DNA of 64,000 nucleotides from Podarcis raffonei. Lineage: Eukaryota > Chordata > Lepidosauria > Squamata > Lacertidae. The notes beneath the pieces are model-generated. The model was not told the DNA's origin. It made no database searches and saw nothing but the letters and a program-made list of their open reading frames with translations. Shown here piece after piece: positions 51,101 through 58,262 of this stretch. Every line of letters starts with the position of its first letter. The stretch's first letter is position 1. The translations under genes were made by a program, and so were the position numbers. Location: positions 43,001,479-43,065,478 of the forward strand of contig NC_070611.1 in assembly GCF_027172205.1 (NCBI RefSeq), in the 5' to 3' direction.

Positions 51101-53514
51101 TTCCGTTTATTCCTGTCCGGGAAGTGCAGGAAGTGTTTGTCACTACACTGCTGGAGTTTGAAGAGAACAGTCATGTTTTTTGTAACGCTGCAAAGACAGA
51201 AATAAAGGCATGTAAATACATTTCTGTCTATCTCTTTCCCCTGCCTGGGGGCAGGAAAGAGGGGGGGTGTTCTTCTCACGTTTGAGAAGAATCACCTATC
51301 GAGACCTTGCCTGCGCTTGCTGGGGAATGCAGCCAGGGAGGTCAACAGGGAATCAAGCCGGGTGCCTGGGACTGTTGCCAGTTTCTCATGATATGGGCTT
51401 GAATTTCCCGACAAGTAATAGTGCCACTGTATTCTGCTCTGGTCAGACCTCACCTGGAGTACTGTGTCCAGTTCTGGGCACCACAGTTCAAGAAGGACAC
51501 TGACAAACTGGAACGTGTCCAGAGGAGGGCAACCAAAATGGTCAAAGGCCTGGAAACGATGCCTTATGAGGAACGGCTAAGGGAGCTGGGCATGTTTAGC
51601 CTGGAGAAGAGGAGGTTAAGGGGTGATATGATAGCCATGTTCAAATATATAAAAGGATGTCACATAGAGAAGGGAGAAAGGTTGTTTTCTGGTGCTGCAG
51701 AGAAGCGGACACGGAGCAATGGATCCAAACTACAAGAAAGAAGATTCCACCTAAACATTAGGAAGAACTTCCTGATAGTAAGAGCTGTTCGACAGTGGAA
51801 TTTGCTGCCAAGGAGTGTGGTGGAGTCTCCTTCTTTGGAGGTCTTTAAGCAGAGGCTTGACAACCATATGTCAGGAGTGCTCTGATGGTGTTTCCTGCTT
51901 GGCAGGGGGTTGGACTCGATGGCCCTTGTGGTCTCTTCCAACTCTATGATTCTATGATTCTATGATAAGTATGCTTATGTTCTTCTACATATTTTTTCCT
52001 GTTTAAATGGCATATATGACTAAGAGAAAAGAAGGGAGAATGCAAGTTGCAGCCTGTTGAAGATTTTCTTCCCCATCCTTACATGAGAGTTTGGAGTGAA
52101 AACATTTGAGTATCTCTAGGATGAGGGCTTCAAACAGTTAAATTGCATTCTGCTCGTGCCTGCATGTTGTAGAAGTTAGTGTTGTACTAGAACTGTAGAG
52201 ACCTGGCCTAATCCACTTCAGAAGGATTATCTAATACAGGGGTTCCCAAACGGGGGTTCATGGACCACCATTCATGTGGTCCAAGGCTTGTCTGTAAAAA
52301 TGGTTACAGATAATGCAGCATCTAGCATAGTGTATTAAAACTGCTATGAAAGACAGATGCAACAAGCAGCAGCAGTACACCCAGATATTTTGCAATTTTC
52401 AGGTGGTCCATAGGGACAAAAATTTGGAAACCACTGATCCCGGAAAACCGGAAATAAGGTACTCTACTCAAAGTTCCTTGGAGGAAAAAGTAGGATATAA
52501 AGATAGCAAATAAACACAGGAATAACACAGGTTCTAATATTAATCATTGAATCACTGAATTGTAGAGTTTGAATTGTAGAGACCCCCTGCAATGCAGGAA
52601 TCTCAGCTAGAGCACTTATATTTCACCATCTGTAATTCTAGTTCCATTTTATTTTCCATTTTATTTTTCTTTACTGAGATTTCAAAAGCTTAGAATCAAA
52701 GATTTAACCATAATATGCTCTTCCTTTACTTAAATTGTCTTTTTTAACAAACAAACAAATTTCTAAATTATTGGAAATAAAAATCCAACACCATGGAAAA
52801 GGAATGTTACCATTAGCGCGTGACATTTTCCTTAAATATGTAAAAAAAAAAATTTTTTTTTAAGATAACATATGCATTGGGAGCCATTTGCCTGTACTTA
52901 TTTACATTACTTCTTCTATCTAATATTCTGATCTGTGTTTTTACATTTTTATCTGTACGCTGCCTTGAGTCCTGGTCTGGGGGAAATGCAGGAAAAATGC
53001 AGGCTCAATTGAAAGCTGCTCCTTTCCACCCAGGCCCACAGGTAACATTAATGGGGGGAAATGGGCCACAGCTACAAGAATGCGTCTTGCAGGGAACCAG
53101 TAGTCTTCAGCCCTAGGAACGGGTTTGGAAAGGCCATGGCAACCTCCTACCTACCTCATAGGTGCTGCCGATATCCAGCCTGTAGTAAATGGGTAGAAAC
53201 ACTTCGGCGCTGATCACCACCATGATGCAATAGGCAATACCGAAGAGTCCCGCAGTGCTCCCAAAGCGGTAGACCTCAGCCGGGGTCTCCAGCATGGTCA
53301 ACGCAGACGTGAAGCTAGCTGCGAGGGAGAATGCCACAGGCAAACAATTCAGGCTGTGGCTGCCCATCAAATAGTCACTGTGACTTAGATGGGCTTCGCC
53401 CATGGCGATAAAGATGCCAATGAACACAGAACCCAACAGCATGGCCGCAAAGACCAGCTGGTCGAGATCCGTGAAGCGGTCGGCAGGGTCTAAGTCGTCA
53501 AAGCGGGCTGACAT
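30444..53514 (-). CDS. SLC5A8: SLC5A8-like Na+-coupled monocarboxylate transporter, copy 1 (15 exons, complete)
   Basis: Fifteen exons join without a break into 665 residues (1998 nt with stop); human SLC5A8/SMCT1 has 610. The family moves lactate, pyruvate, butyrate and nicotinate with Na+ across apical membranes using the LeuT-type fold. Family motifs: [77 protein letters not shown] (Na2-site Ser pair kept), [17 protein letters not shown] and [24 protein letters not shown] favours SLC5A8 over SLC5A12. The start is the ATG at 53514, giving 120 residues to STYE against 117 in human; an in-frame TGA lies at 53629-53631 and no ATG in between. Odd points: [11 protein letters not shown] where relatives have [21 protein letters not shown] where relatives have GVNQ, a repetitive tail and a GC-AG intron. 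It is a paralogue or diverged orthologue; substrate is not predicted. Confidence 0.93.
30464..30646 (-). repeat. 24-bp coding minisatellite in copy 1 tail
   Basis: Five 24-bp units (30464-30583), a 27-bp unit (30584-30610) and a degenerate 36-bp unit. Unit lengths are multiples of three, so the frame is kept. In the splice-determined frame they encode KS(N/G/S/T)xLL(E/K)(G/P); a second frame is also open and would read EEQPTFER-like. Confidence 0.93.
30907..31645 (-). mobile_element. CR1/L3-type LINE, decayed 3' half
   Basis: A long antisense match from memory: aataagaagagcctgctgga, caatcagatgcctatgg, ttccaactctacaatatcct, cagttgcaccatagattg, tagcatggatattgcctttt. Many indels, non-coding; in the last intron of copy 1. 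Confidence 0.7.
32358..32443 (-). CDS. SLC5A8: SLC5A8-like copy 1, exon 14
   Basis: 86 nt, acceptor atcttctag, donor gtaagt. Encodes [20 protein letters not shown] then FRYWKNKW, the start of the cytosolic tail (human YILTKEDFLSNF region). Confidence 0.92.
32537..32640. mobile_element. hAT MITE fragment
   Basis: gtggggaacctttggtcctc then ccaaggatgatgggcgttgt; one arm and centre of the palindromic family. Confidence 0.45.
32650..33560. other. Unannotated intron segment, copy 1
   Basis: Purine-rich, several short frames on both strands, no recognised repeat or domain. Confidence 0.4.
33806..33912 (-). CDS. SLC5A8: SLC5A8-like copy 1, exon 13 (last TM)
   Basis: 107 nt, acceptor aattccag, donor gtaccT-type (gtacct). 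Encodes [20 protein letters not shown] then [15 protein letters not shown]. Confidence 0.93.
34588..34943 (-). mobile_element. Sauria-type SINE, full length
   Basis: tRNA-derived SINE on the - strand: head with A box (gtggcgctgtggg) and B box (ggttcgaatcc), ending gtacctttacctt. Flanked by the perfect 12-bp duplication aacaataacata (34576-34587, 34944-34955). Confidence 0.93.
35076..35251 (-). CDS. SLC5A8: SLC5A8-like copy 1, exon 12
   Basis: 176 nt, acceptor gtttcttag, donor gtacgt. Encodes [20 protein letters not shown], then a variable extracellular loop with sequons NCT and NTT and a Thr-rich end. Three codons shorter than in copy 2. Confidence 0.92.
36413..36499 (-). CDS. SLC5A8: SLC5A8-like copy 1, exon 11
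   Basis: 87 nt, phase 0 both ends, donor gtaagt. Encodes [20 protein letters not shown] then ILMPFANSK. 23 of 29 residues match copy 2. Confidence 0.95.
36500..38997 (-). other. Copy 1 intron 10-11, largely unannotated
   Basis: No gene or clear repeat. Short frames at 37237-37473 (-) and 37572-37757 (+) have no recognisable domain. Confidence 0.45.
38998..39065 (-). CDS. SLC5A8: SLC5A8-like copy 1, exon 10
   Basis: 68 nt, donor gtaggt. Encodes [20 protein letters not shown] then LQ. Copy 2 has the same exon at 63369-63436 (LLFGAVCLAMAGVASKMGGL). Confidence 0.92.
39696..39805 (-). CDS. SLC5A8: SLC5A8-like copy 1, exon 9 (Na2-site helix)
   Basis: 110 nt, acceptor ctccttag, donor gtaagt. Encodes [20 protein letters not shown] then [16 protein letters not shown]. 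The Ser pair before SINAL aligns with NIS S353/T354, which coordinate sodium. Confidence 0.94.
39990..40320 (-). mobile_element. L2-type LINE 3' end
   Basis: Reverse frame 40096-40308 reads [20 protein letters not shown] then [20 protein letters not shown]. The 3' UTR has taccccgcccatccagctgg. 5'-truncated. Confidence 0.8.
40330..41400. other. Copy 1 intron, unannotated
   Basis: Nothing recognised; short frames at 40488-40766 and 40516-40725 overlap on opposite strands and show no family. Confidence 0.4.
41404..41600 (-). repeat. LINE 3' tail
   Basis: tttatttatctatttatttc then tatactccgcttgattgttt and agtagtttacaaagaagata, a terminal LINE motif in antisense. Confidence 0.55.
41814..41902 (-). 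CDS. SLC5A8: SLC5A8-like copy 1, exon 8
   Basis: 89 nt, phase 0 in and 2 out, donor gtaaat. Encodes [20 protein letters not shown] then VAGTFSGTL, the conserved PGLPGLFVA segment leading to the Na2-site helix. Confidence 0.93.
43118..43247 (-). CDS. SLC5A8: SLC5A8-like copy 1, exon 7
   Basis: 130 nt; acceptor tttttaaacag, donor gtttag. Encodes [20 protein letters not shown], then [16 protein letters not shown] (human HDCDPWTAKKVSAPDQ). Confidence 0.93.
43640..43857 (+). mobile_element. L2-like LINE 3' end, decayed
   Basis: ttcctgtactttggaactcc (WNSLP-type motif), then ggtatataaattttgtcatt and a taaataaataagc tail. Confidence 0.6.
44051..44335. mobile_element. MITE with ccgtatatactcgag ends
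   Basis: 285 bp, inverted ends of about 25 bp (ccgtatatactcgagtataa), flanked by TA (44049-44050, 44336-44337). CpG-rich centre. Confidence 0.85.
44500..44739. mobile_element. Mariner-type MITE next to copy 1 exon 6
   Basis: 240 bp, ends cagtggtacctc / gaggtatgactg, TA at 44498-44499 and 44740-44741. The element stops 18 bp from exon 6, 11 bp beyond its gtaagt donor. Confidence 0.82.
44758..44898 (-). CDS. SLC5A8: SLC5A8-like copy 1, exon 6
   Basis: 141 nt, phase 2 both ends, donor gtaagt. Encodes [20 protein letters not shown], then [20 protein letters not shown]. The relatives I recall have GVNQ(A/S) here. A mariner-type MITE ends 18 bp past the exon inside the intron. Confidence 0.94.
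45066..45250 (-). mobile_element. L2-type LINE 3' end with (TTA)n tail
   Basis: About 17 TTA units (45066-45118), then tatatgccaccaatctgact and accctgggcagcttccaaca; same family as 39990-40320. Confidence 0.75.
45435..45974. mobile_element. MITE with ~30-bp inverted ends and internal satellite
   Basis: Left end tccagacttccttttgcact is inverted at the right end as agtgcaaaaggaaatctgga. The interior holds the (GAAGCA)n tract. Target duplication unclear. Confidence 0.65.
45799..45906 (+). repeat. (GAA)n/(GCAGAA)n microsatellite
   Basis: About 108 bp of AAG and GCAGAA units inside the MITE at 45435-45974. Produces long false frames of KKQ, S/A, F/C and L runs. Confidence 0.95.
46154..46325. mobile_element. 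MITE with ctgtattttt..gctctataagac ends
   Basis: 172 bp, inverted ends, TA flanks at 46152-46153 and 46326-46327. Related fragment at 59685-60046. Confidence 0.8.
46546..46700 (-). CDS. SLC5A8: SLC5A8-like copy 1, exon 5
   Basis: 155 nt, acceptor ccaaatag, donor gtaagt, phase 2 out. Encodes [20 protein letters not shown] and [20 protein letters not shown]. GGLKAxxWTDVFQ is a signature of SLC5A5/6/8/12. Confidence 0.93.
46907..47755. mobile_element. 849-bp non-autonomous hAT element
   Basis: Ends cagaggttttcaacc / ctgaaaaccactg, flanked by 8-bp duplications tcctaggc (46899-46906) and tcttaggc (47756-47763), one mismatch. GC-rich interior with no transposase similarity. Confidence 0.82.
47940..48045 (+). 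mobile_element. 5S rRNA-derived SINE fragment
   Basis: cttgctgaagctgagcagg, then gtcagtacctggatgggatt and ctccctgggaatc match the 3' two-thirds of vertebrate 5S rRNA (aagctaagcagggt.., agtacttggatggga). A degenerate SINE head, consistent with 5S-Sauria SINEs known from lizards. Confidence 0.75.
48081..48111 (+). repeat. (CAAC)n microsatellite
   Basis: About seven CAAC units just downstream of the 5S-like SINE. Confidence 0.9.
48266..48333 (-). CDS. SLC5A8: SLC5A8-like copy 1, exon 4
   Basis: 68 nt, phase 1 in and 0 out, donor gtatgt. Encodes [20 protein letters not shown] then CTV (human VTGFDLW to CTFYCTL). Confidence 0.9.
48480..48582 (-). repeat. CR1 LINE 3' fragment, decayed
   Basis: Reverse translation [20 protein letters not shown] resembles CR1 [13 protein letters not shown]. 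Interrupted on its right by MITE sequence. Confidence 0.6.
48583..48722. mobile_element. Mariner-type MITE, one end only
   Basis: Right half of the 44500-type MITE (cgtaacccaaggtatgactg end). The left end is missing where it meets a CR1 fragment. Confidence 0.7.
48896..48947 (-). CDS. SLC5A8: SLC5A8-like copy 1, exon 3
   Basis: 52 nt, acceptor cacctcctcag, donor gtaatg. Encodes [17 protein letters not shown], matching human ILYTGIVIYAPALALNQ. Confidence 0.9.
48948..50293 (-). other. Copy 1 intron 2-3, unannotated
   Basis: 1.35 kb of AT-rich intron. No repeat or gene recognised; begins with a GC donor. Confidence 0.5.
50294..50359 (-). CDS. SLC5A8: SLC5A8-like copy 1, exon 2 (GC donor)
   Basis: 66 nt, 22 residues: [20 protein letters not shown] then IT, the same length as human YLELRFNK to VQT. 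The next exon needs phase 0, which fits only if the donor is gcaagt (50293-50288). A GT donor 4 nt further on would shift the frame. Confidence 0.85.
50762..51966 (+). mobile_element. CR1 LINE 3' part, split by a solo LTR
   Basis: Left piece to 50954 reads [20 protein letters not shown] then [20 protein letters not shown]; right piece from 51414 reads [20 protein letters not shown] to [10 protein letters not shown]. The end carries the octamer attctatg. 5'-truncated; near-identical to the 11.5 kb copy. Confidence 0.93.
50955..51413. mobile_element. Solo LTR (LTR retroelement fossil) inside CR1
   Basis: 459 bp starting TGTTACG and ending CCCGACA, flanked by the 5-bp duplication AGTAA (50950-50954, 51414-51418). 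Contains AATAAA near 51200. It interrupts an otherwise continuous CR1 frame, so it is younger than that young CR1. Family not resolved; no internal region remains. Confidence 0.82.
52237..52436. mobile_element. hAT-like MITE
   Basis: Ends caggggttcccaaa / tttggaaaccactg are inverted; interior has ggaccaccattcatgtggtc. No clean 8-bp duplication. Confidence 0.6.
52547..52612 (-). repeat. CR1/L3-type 3' fragment
   Basis: attgtagagtttgaattgta then accccctgcaatgcaggaat; decayed copy of the reptile LINE tail. Confidence 0.5.
53155..53514 (-). CDS. SLC5A8: SLC5A8-like copy 1, exon 1 (start codon)
   Basis: 360 nt, 120 residues, phase 0 out with donor gtaggt. N-terminus [20 protein letters not shown], then [18 protein letters not shown] (first TM), [29 protein letters not shown] and [15 protein letters not shown]. 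Kozak context at the ATG is weak, and an upstream non-coding exon cannot be excluded. Confidence 0.88.
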
Positions 53515-54306
53515 GAGGCCCAAATTGAAGGCAGCAAATATAGACAAGAGGAAGACGGAAGGAAGAAGGAAGGGTCTCGCTACCCTGGGAAGCAATTGCA
53601 AAGGAGGCGCTTCTAGGGCTGCATAACCTCACGGATGCCACCAGCCAGGTGCAAAGTCTTTGTCCGCATGCCCATTGCCCCCTTTGCCCTGCTGTTCTCT
53701 CCTCAGTCCTAAATCTTTTCTTAAAGCTAAGCCTAACTCTGTGTGGAGAGGCCGTGGGTTTTTTGAAGTTCCTTCATCTTTAATTTAAAAAAGAAAAACA
53801 GCCTGTCTTAATTTTGAGGAAAATGGAGGTGCTGCAACCCTGATAACTGCTAGGTATGAAAAAAAATTTGGGGGGGGAGAACTTTGGGGGGGGGGAGAAC
53901 AGGTTAAGAAAGTGGAGAACTTCAGTGGGGAAATGGTGAAGAAGATGTCCCAGGAGAAGTGAAGCAGCTGCTGCTGACAATGTCTTTGGGGGAAGTGGGG
54001 GGGGGAGGCCTGAATAAACAAGGCTTTGCTACAAACAGAAAGACAGGAGAAATAGGAACCCCAATACTTGGAGAGGTAAAGAAGAATGGCTACAGTTCTA
54101 GAGGGAATGAAAAGGGGAACCCCAAGGTCAAATGGGTAAAGAAAAAACAGAGAAGGAGCTCCTTTCCCTAGAGAGGCCAGGAAGGGAGTGGCAGGCAAAA
54201 TGGCTGCCGGCAGTAAAAGCCATGAGTCAGAACCTTTGATTAGGAAGGGAGGGGGATGCAGAGGGGTTTGTTTTCTTAAAGGGATATTCACTAATAAAAG
54301 CAAGTA
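53515..54306. other. Region upstream of copy 1 start codon
   Basis: Presumed 5' UTR/promoter region of copy 1. No TATA box or CpG island is obvious. Purine-rich on the + strand with poly-G runs at 53870-53900. Confidence 0.35.
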
Positions 54307-54548
54307 CAGTGGTACCTCGGGTTACACACGCTTCAGGTTACATACGCTTCAGGTTACAGACTCCGCTAACCCAGAAATAGTGCTTCAGGTTAAGAACTTT
54401 GCTTCAGGATGAGAACACAAATCGTGCCCTGGCGGCGCGGCAGCAGCGGGAGGCCCCATTAGCTAAAGTGGTGCTTCAGGTTAAGAAAGGTTTCAGGTTA
54501 AGAACAGACCTCCAGAATGAATTAAGTACTTAACCCGAGGTACCACTG
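54307..54548. mobile_element. Mariner-type MITE, upstream of copy 1
   Basis: 242 bp, ends cagtggtacctcgggtta / taacccgaggtaccactg, TA flanks 54305-54306 and 54549-54550. Close relative of 6984-7207. Confidence 0.88.
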
Positions 54549-57500
54549 TAAGGTAGTTCTCAGAGAGGGGAAAGGGATAGAACTCTCCCATAAACCCGAG
54601 TTGTCCATTTGTGTTGTAGCAGAACACATAGGTGAGGGGGAAATCCTTGCACCTTTCAACAGAGACGATGAAGGTCTTCTTTTCCATTTTTGTATGTTAG
54701 AGGAAAATCAAACCCTTGTTCTGTTCAGTAAAGTAACAGAGGAGCGAAATATTCAATATCAGGGAGAGATTCTCAAGCTACCTGTTTGGAGGAGGAGCAT
54801 TTTCTGTTTGGTTTATCTCATAGCCAAAAATTATATACAGCAGAACATTGATGGAAGTTATTGATGTAGATGACAAAATTGAATTTAGGAAGTCAAACTG
54901 CTGCATTAGCAGCACCGAAGTGACCTTCCACAGTGCACAAACCTCAGCACTGTGTACGGGGGTCCTGGGCTGCCCAGATGACAAGACCCCCACTTCTCAG
55001 CCTCGCTAATACAGTCCAAAGGAAAGCAGAGCAGTACGTCTTGCACCAGCTTGGCTGCAGGCGTTGCCGAAAGGAAGCGTCTTACGAGCTCCACGCCAGA
55101 TTTGTGTAGCGTTTACTCCTTTGACTTTTCTTCTCCCAAAGACGACAGTGGAGGTTTAGGATCAAAGCTTTCCTTCATCTAGATGCACTACCTTCCCAGT
55201 TTGAAGAGTCCCATCTGCCCCATACTTCCCCCTACAGAACATGCAGAATCCACCTTCTTGACTGTTGGACCAACTATTGGCCTCGTCCACTCAATCTGCC
55301 AGAGCCTCTCTTCTCATATAAGGGAAGTCAATAACTCCCTGAGGGTTTGAGACCTATCTGCTGCCCTTACCTAGTTTAGCCAGCCAGTCAAAGCTGTTCC
55401 TAGGGCGTGGCCGCTGTTGCATTCTGACAGCTTCTAGGAGCCACAGGCGAGAGCTGAATGTGTGTGTGTGGGGGGGGTGAATTAACTACCCCAGAAGAAG
55501 TGTGATTTGTCCACCCACTGAGATCCAATGTGAGCTCCGGGTACTGGGACTGCCTGGCTGGCTGGCAAGGGCGCATCACACTCTCCTCCCCGGTCAGGAA
55601 ACGGATCCAAGCCTGCCTGCAAGATTGGCCAATGGCAGGCAGGTTTGGAGGCAGGATCTCCCTGACAGAGCATGAAGGCTTCCCCAGATCCACTCCCAGA
55701 ATATTTAAACTGGCCTGCCTTAGCCCCGGCACCTGGCCTTTTCCTCATCGGATCTCCCACCCACGCCTCCTGTTGTGCTGTGTTTTGTGTATTTCTGACT
55801 TTGCTATGGTCACCGTATTCAAGTCTGGGCAGGAATTTGTCCACCAGTCAAATTGGCCCCAGTTTGGTGGTTTTGCCTACCTCGCAGCATGGTCCATTCC
55901 ACCAAGGCCATCCCTGGGTGGACTTGAACCACCAACCTTCTGGTTAACTGCCAGACACACTGCCCCATTGTGCCAGTGTCTTAAACTATTACACCTGCTA
56001 ATATGGGCCACATAAATCATTTAGATTAGCTTCAACAAGTTACATTGTTGCCTGGGGTCCCCCAACTAAAGGACATAATATTGGTTAGTTACCAAGAATG
56101 CCCCAACCTACTCATTTTTCTTTCTATTTTGAGTTACATACACCCCCGTAGGGAAAACAACTCTTAAAATGGCTCATCTGGGTGGCAACTTGAGAACCCA
56201 ATGGAGGCAATGTGGGTCTTTTTCACTGCCATCGTTGTTACTGATAGATGCAGTTGTGCTTTCTAAACACTAAACAGGTTTTGTTGTGTGCCTTCCGCTC
56301 TAGCTGTTATCTTGTCTGCTTTGTTGCTGAGAGGTCTGAGGACAATCAAGGAGCTCTGCAGTGTCATATCATGCACTCTGGGGTGATTGTGTTACTTACC
56401 CTTCCCCGTCTTGACATTCAGAATGAGGTGAGGGCTTCAAGAGAATCACCGACTTTAGCTACTGGAAAATTCCTCAGAACACTCAGAAATCTATCAGGTC
56501 TCATAAGTCTCCCAAGGGAAGACCATCTGAATTGGTTCCCCACCTCTGCTGTGTGTATGTTGAGAGAACTGATACTGCGAGCCCAAACTTTGCAGCTTGT
56601 GGTCTGACCATGACAAAGAGATCAATTCCATTCCTCCAATAACCACCACTCAACACTCGCCCTGAAATGCTAGACTAAATCTGGTGTGTGTCCTGCCCTT
56701 TGCGTTGCTCCATTGACAACTTGGGGCAACCCTATGGTTGTCATGGAGGTCATAAAGTCTCAATCCAGATCAGACACTCCAACTTTAGCATGAATGTTGA
56801 AGTCACCCAAAACCACCATCCTGGGGTTCTCCAACACCAGACTGGAGACACTACCTCTGCCAACTTAGAAGGTGAGCCACTGAGCAACTGTGGGCTTTAA
56901 ACCAACAGCATCTGCAGTCTGTCCTGCTACCCAACAACTATTAACCCAAGCAGAGGGAAACTGTTATAGTGTTTATTGACCTGAAAGGGACTTTTCACGC
57001 TCTTTCAAGGAAGATAGTTTCTTATATGTGATTTGTATATTCAAACAAATCTTCAAGGTTACCGCAGTATTCTTCACGGTCAAACTCCTGTCCCTGTTAC
57101 TATACGATATCCCTATAGATTGAGATGTCTAATTCTGCACCAGGCATTTTTCTTACATTATATTCTGGGAGTACCTAACTGTGTAGGATATGCAAACATG
57201 TGTCTAGAACATTGGTGTAGTATTTGTGGTAACCAGTGTAGGTCCAAATACTAAAATATGTGTTACGTCTTCATTTTTCTTCATTAATATCTATGCTAAC
57301 AGATTAATATTTTAGTAAACGGTCCTATATAAATTTATATAAAAATATTTCAAGGGCTGTTTTGTTTGAATTGCTTCTAATGCTAGAGCAGCAATAAACT
57401 TTCAGGGTTCTGACCCAACATTAATATGATATTGAAAGACAAGATCTATACCCTCTGGCTAATAGAACTTGTTCCCCCATAGTTATGCTACTTCACTTTA

Positions 57501-58056
57501 TGCTATTTCTGTAAAGAATATACAAGCTCATAAGAGCATTCATACCAGCAATATTCAAAATGTTTTACCGATAGCCATACTCTAGGGCAGTTTTGTTTGT
57601 TTGTCAGGGCATCAAGATAAAAGATTGGTAATGCCTTGTTTATCAGATCAAGTTTCATATATCACAGACCAGATGGCTAATTTCCATGCACGTAAGAGAT
57701 CAACTGATTGCCTGTATTAGTTTAATTAGAGAAATTGTATCTTTTGTGTCCTGTTACTCTTATTCTGTGTTTTAACCTAATCAGGTCTTATGGCCATAAT
57801 GAAGTGTTCATTATAATCCCTTGGTATAAACAAAATGCAGAAGAGCTATCTTGTACACAGGATTTCCAACCAGTCAAACAGAACTATAATTAAAGTTCTT
57901 CAATGAGTGAGGCAGGTATCTATATACTGCACTTTAAATTTTGATTTATACTCAATTTTAATCCGATTGTTACTTTATCATAGGCTCTCGTTTACCCAAA
58001 ACTGAGTCAGTTTGCTTATACTTTGGTTAACAAACCAATCACTGCTTCAATGCAGA
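54549..58056. other. Intergenic spacer between the two SLC5A8-like genes
   Basis: About 3.5 kb without a supportable gene. Contains the tRNA-Asn-like relic. Several overlapping 100-160 codon frames near 55400-56010 on both strands are GC-composition artefacts with no domain. Confidence 0.55.
55910..55982 (-). pseudogene. tRNA-Asn(GTT)-like sequence, probable pseudogene
   Basis: 73 nt. Anticodon arm tctgg-cagttaa-ccaga pairs fully with anticodon GTT; T arm ggtgg-ttcaagt-ccacc pairs fully; D arm is near-complete. The acceptor stem (gacactg / cagggat) has two mismatches and the position 8-9 linker is short. It may also be the head of a SINE. Confidence 0.65.
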
Positions 58057-58062
58057 TTTATT
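58057..58062 (-). terminator. SLC5A8: Poly(A) signal of SLC5A8-like copy 2
   Basis: AATAAA on the - strand, 96 bp past the stop, in the 3' UTR block homologous to copy 1. Confidence 0.65.
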
Positions 58063-58157
58063 GAGAAAACACACACCAAAATTTCCATTTTTAAACACAA
58101 TGAATAAAATGAAACATTGCTGGACTTTTTACTCCACTGCGTTAATTGTTGTGACCT

Positions 58158-58262
58158 CTATTTTCCCCCTTCCGTGTCATCCGTGGTACCTTCTACAGCA
58201 CCTTCAGAAACCGCTGGCTCCTCTGGATTAACTTTTGGATGAAGCTTTTCATACAGCTGTAC
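58158..58262 (-). CDS. SLC5A8: SLC5A8-like copy 2, terminal exon
   Basis: 105 nt with TAG stop. Encodes VQLYEKLHPKVNPEEPAVSE then GAVEGTTDDTEGGK. Acidic tail with no repeat expansion and no PDZ-ligand ending. Confidence 0.9.
   Translation of the reverse strand, partial: VQLYEKLHPKVNPEEPAVSEGAVEGTTDDTEGGK

Noticed and set aside
53515-53628. Upstream extension of copy 1 exon 1 frame
   Set aside because: Open but contains no ATG; the first in-frame ATG is at 53514 and gives the family length.
55482-56015. Overlapping 110-161 codon frames in the spacer between copies
   Set aside because: Present on both strands, no domain, and overlap the tRNA-like relic.
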